A DNA stretch of 8,005 bases from Chloroflexota bacterium. Its GTDB lineage: Bacteria; Chloroflexota; Anaerolineae; Caldilineales; Caldilineaceae. The position numbers and the translations under genes were made by a program. The stretch lies in assembly GCA_003577005.1 (NCBI GenBank), contig QEUW01000345.1:1-8005 (forward strand), in the 5' to 3' direction. Below the pieces are notes generated by a model. It searched no databases and was not told where the DNA came from. It was given only the letters and a program-made list of their open reading frames with translations. Of the stretch, positions 6,901 to 8,005 are shown piece by piece. The first letter of the stretch is position 1. Each line of letters starts with the position of its first letter.

Positions 6901-7765
6901 CGGCCATGCCGGCTCATTGCACGCTGCTGTCCACCCGAACGGACAGATGATAGCCACAGGTGGGTTCGATGCAACCATCCGCTTTTGGGAGGCCGGCACC
7001 GGCGATTGTATCGGTGTACTCCAAGATGTTGATCGGATGGCAGAGATTTCGTCCGTGACATTTTCCCCAGACGGGCGCTGGCTTGCCATTGGCTGTGACA
7101 AGGGCTACCTCTGGTTGTGTGACGTTCAGCAGATGACGTTGCACGTTGCGCTAGACGGCCATCGCGGTACAGTTTATGCTGTAACGTTTACCCGAGATAG
7201 TCGCTGGCTGGTGAGCAGCGGCGGTGACGGTGCAATACAGATGTGGTCAGTGCCGGACGGAGCACTCGTGCGGTCAGTCACCGCTCACCAGCAACAGGCG
7301 CATGGGCTGGCGGTCAGTCCAAATGACGCTGTTATTGCCAGTGGCAGTCATGACCAAACAATCCGTTTGTGGGATCTCATAACTGGCGGACATTTACACA
7401 CATTGTCTGGCCACACCGGCGCGGTACTTTCACTTAGTTTTGTCGATGAGAGGACCTTGATCAGTGGCAGCCAAGATGAAACGTTACGCGTCTGGGACAT
7501 TGAAAGCGGAGATTGCATCCGCACTTTGCAGGCCAAACGGCTCTATGAAGGGATGAACATCACCGGCGTCACTGGATTGACCGAGATGCAGCGCGCCTCA
7601 CTTCGTATGCTGGGTGCGATTGATGAGACAAGTTCGTTACAGCCGCCTACGATTTATGAAGGTTCAAATCGATACTGGCCGTCACCAGACACCGCCTCCT
7701 TACCGACAACGATGAACTTTTCTATTCGAAATAGCGATGAAAATGGTATCCAATCTTCACAGTAG
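3965..7765 (+). CDS. HTH / NB-ARC (STAND) ATPase with 14 WD40 repeats
   Basis: 1266 residues. Order: XRE-type helix-turn-helix at about 11-66 ([20 protein letters not shown] at 29-48); linker ending in the [11 protein letters not shown] box (147-157); NB-ARC ATPase with Walker A GIGGVGKT (180-187), Walker B LLVLDNLE (255-262), LLVTSRE (297-303) and GNLMAL (356-361) where GLPL/GNPLAL is usual; winged-helix region at about 398-475; eight pentapeptide-like units at 557-600; 14 WD40 repeats at 603-1191; a [14 protein letters not shown] tail at 1194-1207 and a low-complexity end. STAND proteins are nucleotide switches: the repeats sense a ligand, ATP binding drives oligomerisation, and the N-terminal domain gives the output. 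Here the output domain binds DNA, suggesting a regulator. The protein is probably cytoplasmic and its ligand is unknown. Start: tandem ATGs at 3965 and 3968 with a weak Shine-Dalgarno; no better upstream start is seen. It is divergent from the glycosidase/VWA gene and convergent with cas6. A defence sensor is an alternative role. Confidence 0.92.
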   Translation: MMTEPTPIPEYRNSLADFVADLRCKLFRSQEEAAHYVGCDRSTISRYESGKPQAPAGYLAVLARLFFAERGAELDEADKVRYQQALLNEVNRVIRDCYEYDRPFHTWDVLVQSATAFVTKQPANAVVQPVSALRAGTLHRRVESWSEAPDVSSFHGREVELASLQTWLLEQRCRVVGLLGIGGVGKTMLATRLATELATHFDYVIWRTLRNEPALEDLLADLSRALSGEPEHEDSAGIQHRIDQLLQLLSTRRSLLVLDNLESLMQGGERAGGYRPGFEQYSHLIRLIGETNHQSCLLVTSREKPRELARLEGSGSLVRTLQLEGVDVLTARTALIDKGLVGTEKAWRSLVHRFSGNLMALQIIAESIRDLFNSEIDAFLDHNDSSIFSGVRELLDQQFMRLSPVEQELLYWFAIERDATGLARLQQDTLSPTSPQDIQEALQSLRRRSLIEQTKAGFTLQPIVLDYMTQRLVIRMGAEIHSGEIHLLHSHTLVKAQSKDYVRQVQIRLIVQPVVERLLAIYRSRERLEGRLAVLLNLVRDDVMWASGYAGGNIFNLLNYLQADLSQYDFSHLSVWQAYMVGTKLQGVNFAYADLSHALFTEVLDCVRAVAFRPDGQLLAAGMTDGEIRLWRIQERQQVLSLVGHADWVRTLAFSPDGQLLYSCGDDEAIRQWDVDTGQCLRTLSGHHGRVTGLAVSPGGSLVASGAEDRVVRLWDAKTGRLIRTLEGHGKWVWSCAFTPDGQRLVSCSSDHTVRIWDVGTGICLQTLIGHSSWVWSVAIHPYGKTAASGGHDGTIRVWNLDTGECIKVLEGHAGWVWCVAFHPHGQFLASGGSDHTIRLWDIESGHLLVTLPGHSGHAWTLAFSPDGQVLVSGSEDRSVRLWDTHLYQPVSTLYGHRGRIATVAVVPQSGVAASGGEDQVVRLWHIHSGQLLHELRGHTNRILSVTFSPDGRWLVTGSADRTGRVWETSTGQCLRVLHGHAGSLHAAVHPNGQMIATGGFDATIRFWEAGTGDCIGVLQDVDRMAEISSVTFSPDGRWLAIGCDKGYLWLCDVQQMTLHVALDGHRGTVYAVTFTRDSRWLVSSGGDGAIQMWSVPDGALVRSVTAHQQQAHGLAVSPNDAVIASGSHDQTIRLWDLITGGHLHTLSGHTGAVLSLSFVDERTLISGSQDETLRVWDIESGDCIRTLQAKRLYEGMNITGVTGLTEMQRASLRMLGAIDETSSLQPPTIYEGSNRYWPSPDTASLPTTMNFSIRNSDENGIQSSQ
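5771..7537 (+). repeat. Fourteen tandem WD40 repeats (126-nt units) in the STAND gene
   Basis: Repeats begin at residues 603, 646, 688, 730, 772, 814, 856, 898, 940, 982, 1023, 1067, 1109 and 1151, mostly exactly 42 residues long. Most show GH, SPDG, SGxxD and an xxxWD end. Fourteen fits two seven-bladed propellers (603-897 and 898-1191). Repeat 10 lacks one residue and the closing GH; repeat 11 is 44 residues with CD for WD and no SGxxD. The copies are clearly diverged, so this is old protein repetition rather than fresh DNA duplication. Confidence 0.85.
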
Positions 7766-7845
7766 GGGATGATTCTTCACCTCTTACTGTTTCCTTAACC
7801 TCTGGCGATCATTGATGCTGCACGGAGTGAGAACTATCATCTATT
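7766..7845. other. Convergent spacer between the STAND gene and cas6
   Basis: These 80 bases separate two convergent stop codons. I see no convincing intrinsic terminator for either gene. A GCTGCACGG string (7818-7826) resembles the GTGCWGCAC core of the other gaps at eight of nine positions if extended left (ATGCTGCAC, 7816-7824), but alone it is weak. Confidence 0.4.
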
Positions 7846-8005
7846 TCATGTGCGACTTGCTTTTTCTACCCTCCGCACCTGCCCCATACCCGTAGCGGTC
7901 TGTACACCCACGCCGCTATAGAGGGCAAAGTCGGCCAGCATTTGCAGCACAGCGAGCCAGTAGCGGTCGGCGGCGACCGCCACGTAGGTGGCCTGACCCA
8001 CGCCG
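7846..8005 (-). CDS. cas6: Cas6-type CRISPR RNA-processing endoribonuclease, C-terminal part (cut by window edge)
   Basis: Reading leftward to a TGA at 7846-7848, the last 52 residues are visible. They contain [10 protein letters not shown], then [22 protein letters not shown]. This matches the C-terminal hallmark of Cas6 RAMP proteins: an alpha helix (LxxLADFAxYSG) leading into the glycine-rich loop GVGxxTxxGMGQ. Cas6 cleaves precursor CRISPR RNA within the repeat to release guide RNAs for type I or type III systems. The catalytic residues usually lie near the N-terminus and are outside the window, so activity cannot be judged. Transcription is leftward, so other cas genes and the array would lie to the right. 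The gene is convergent with the STAND gene. Identification rests on a short but distinctive motif. Confidence 0.8.
   Translation of the reverse strand, partial: GVGQATYVAVAADRYWLAVLQMLADFALYSGVGVQTATGMGQVRRVEKASRT

Noticed and set aside
7768..7841. Possible long-range stem between GATGAT (7768-7773) and ATCATC (7836-7841) as a shared terminator
   Set aside because: The loop is over 40 nt, the arms need bulges, and there is no proper T-run on either side.

Overview
The window looks like an accessory, possibly defence-associated region of a bacterium most likely in the Chloroflexota. Three things point there. The large secreted protein ends in a short VFLPLITR tail of a kind I recall from many secreted Chloroflexota proteins. 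The STAND ATPase is an HTH/NB-ARC/pentapeptide-linker/WD40 protein with a YEGMNITG tail, typical of Chloroflexota and Cyanobacteria. A Cas6 C-terminus lies at the right edge. The phylum call is inference, and a filamentous cyanobacterium is the main alternative.

Layout, left to right. (1) Positions 1-223, minus strand: the N-terminus of a secreted or membrane-anchored von Willebrand factor A (VWA) protein, cut by the window edge. (2) Positions 224-502, non-coding: a near-perfect 32-bp palindrome, a weak promoter candidate for gene 1 and a terminator for gene 2. (3) Positions 503-3658, minus strand: a large exported protein joining a phosphodiester-glycosidase (NAGPA/DUF2233) domain, a VWA domain and several Ig-like beta domains. 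(4) Positions 3659-3964: a divergent intergenic region with phased GTGCA motifs and copies of elements also present in region 2. (5) Positions 3965-7765, plus strand: a 1266-residue STAND protein with HTH, NB-ARC, winged helix, pentapeptide linker and 14 WD40 repeats. (6) Positions 7846-8005, minus strand: the C-terminal 52 residues of a Cas6-type CRISPR endoribonuclease whose locus must continue to the right. No CRISPR array is visible inside the window.

How the parts may work together (inference). The STAND protein has an Apaf-1-like plan, with a DNA-binding HTH where Apaf-1 has its CARD, so it may be a ligand-sensing transcription regulator. The two gaps upstream of the two VWA genes share the 9-bp core GTGCWGCAC and a 19-bp near-repeat in the same orientation. 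This makes a small regulon plausible: the HTH-STAND protein, or another regulator, could bind these sites and control both surface VWA genes and its own gene. The neighbouring cas6 alternatively suggests a defence island, with the STAND protein as a sensor.
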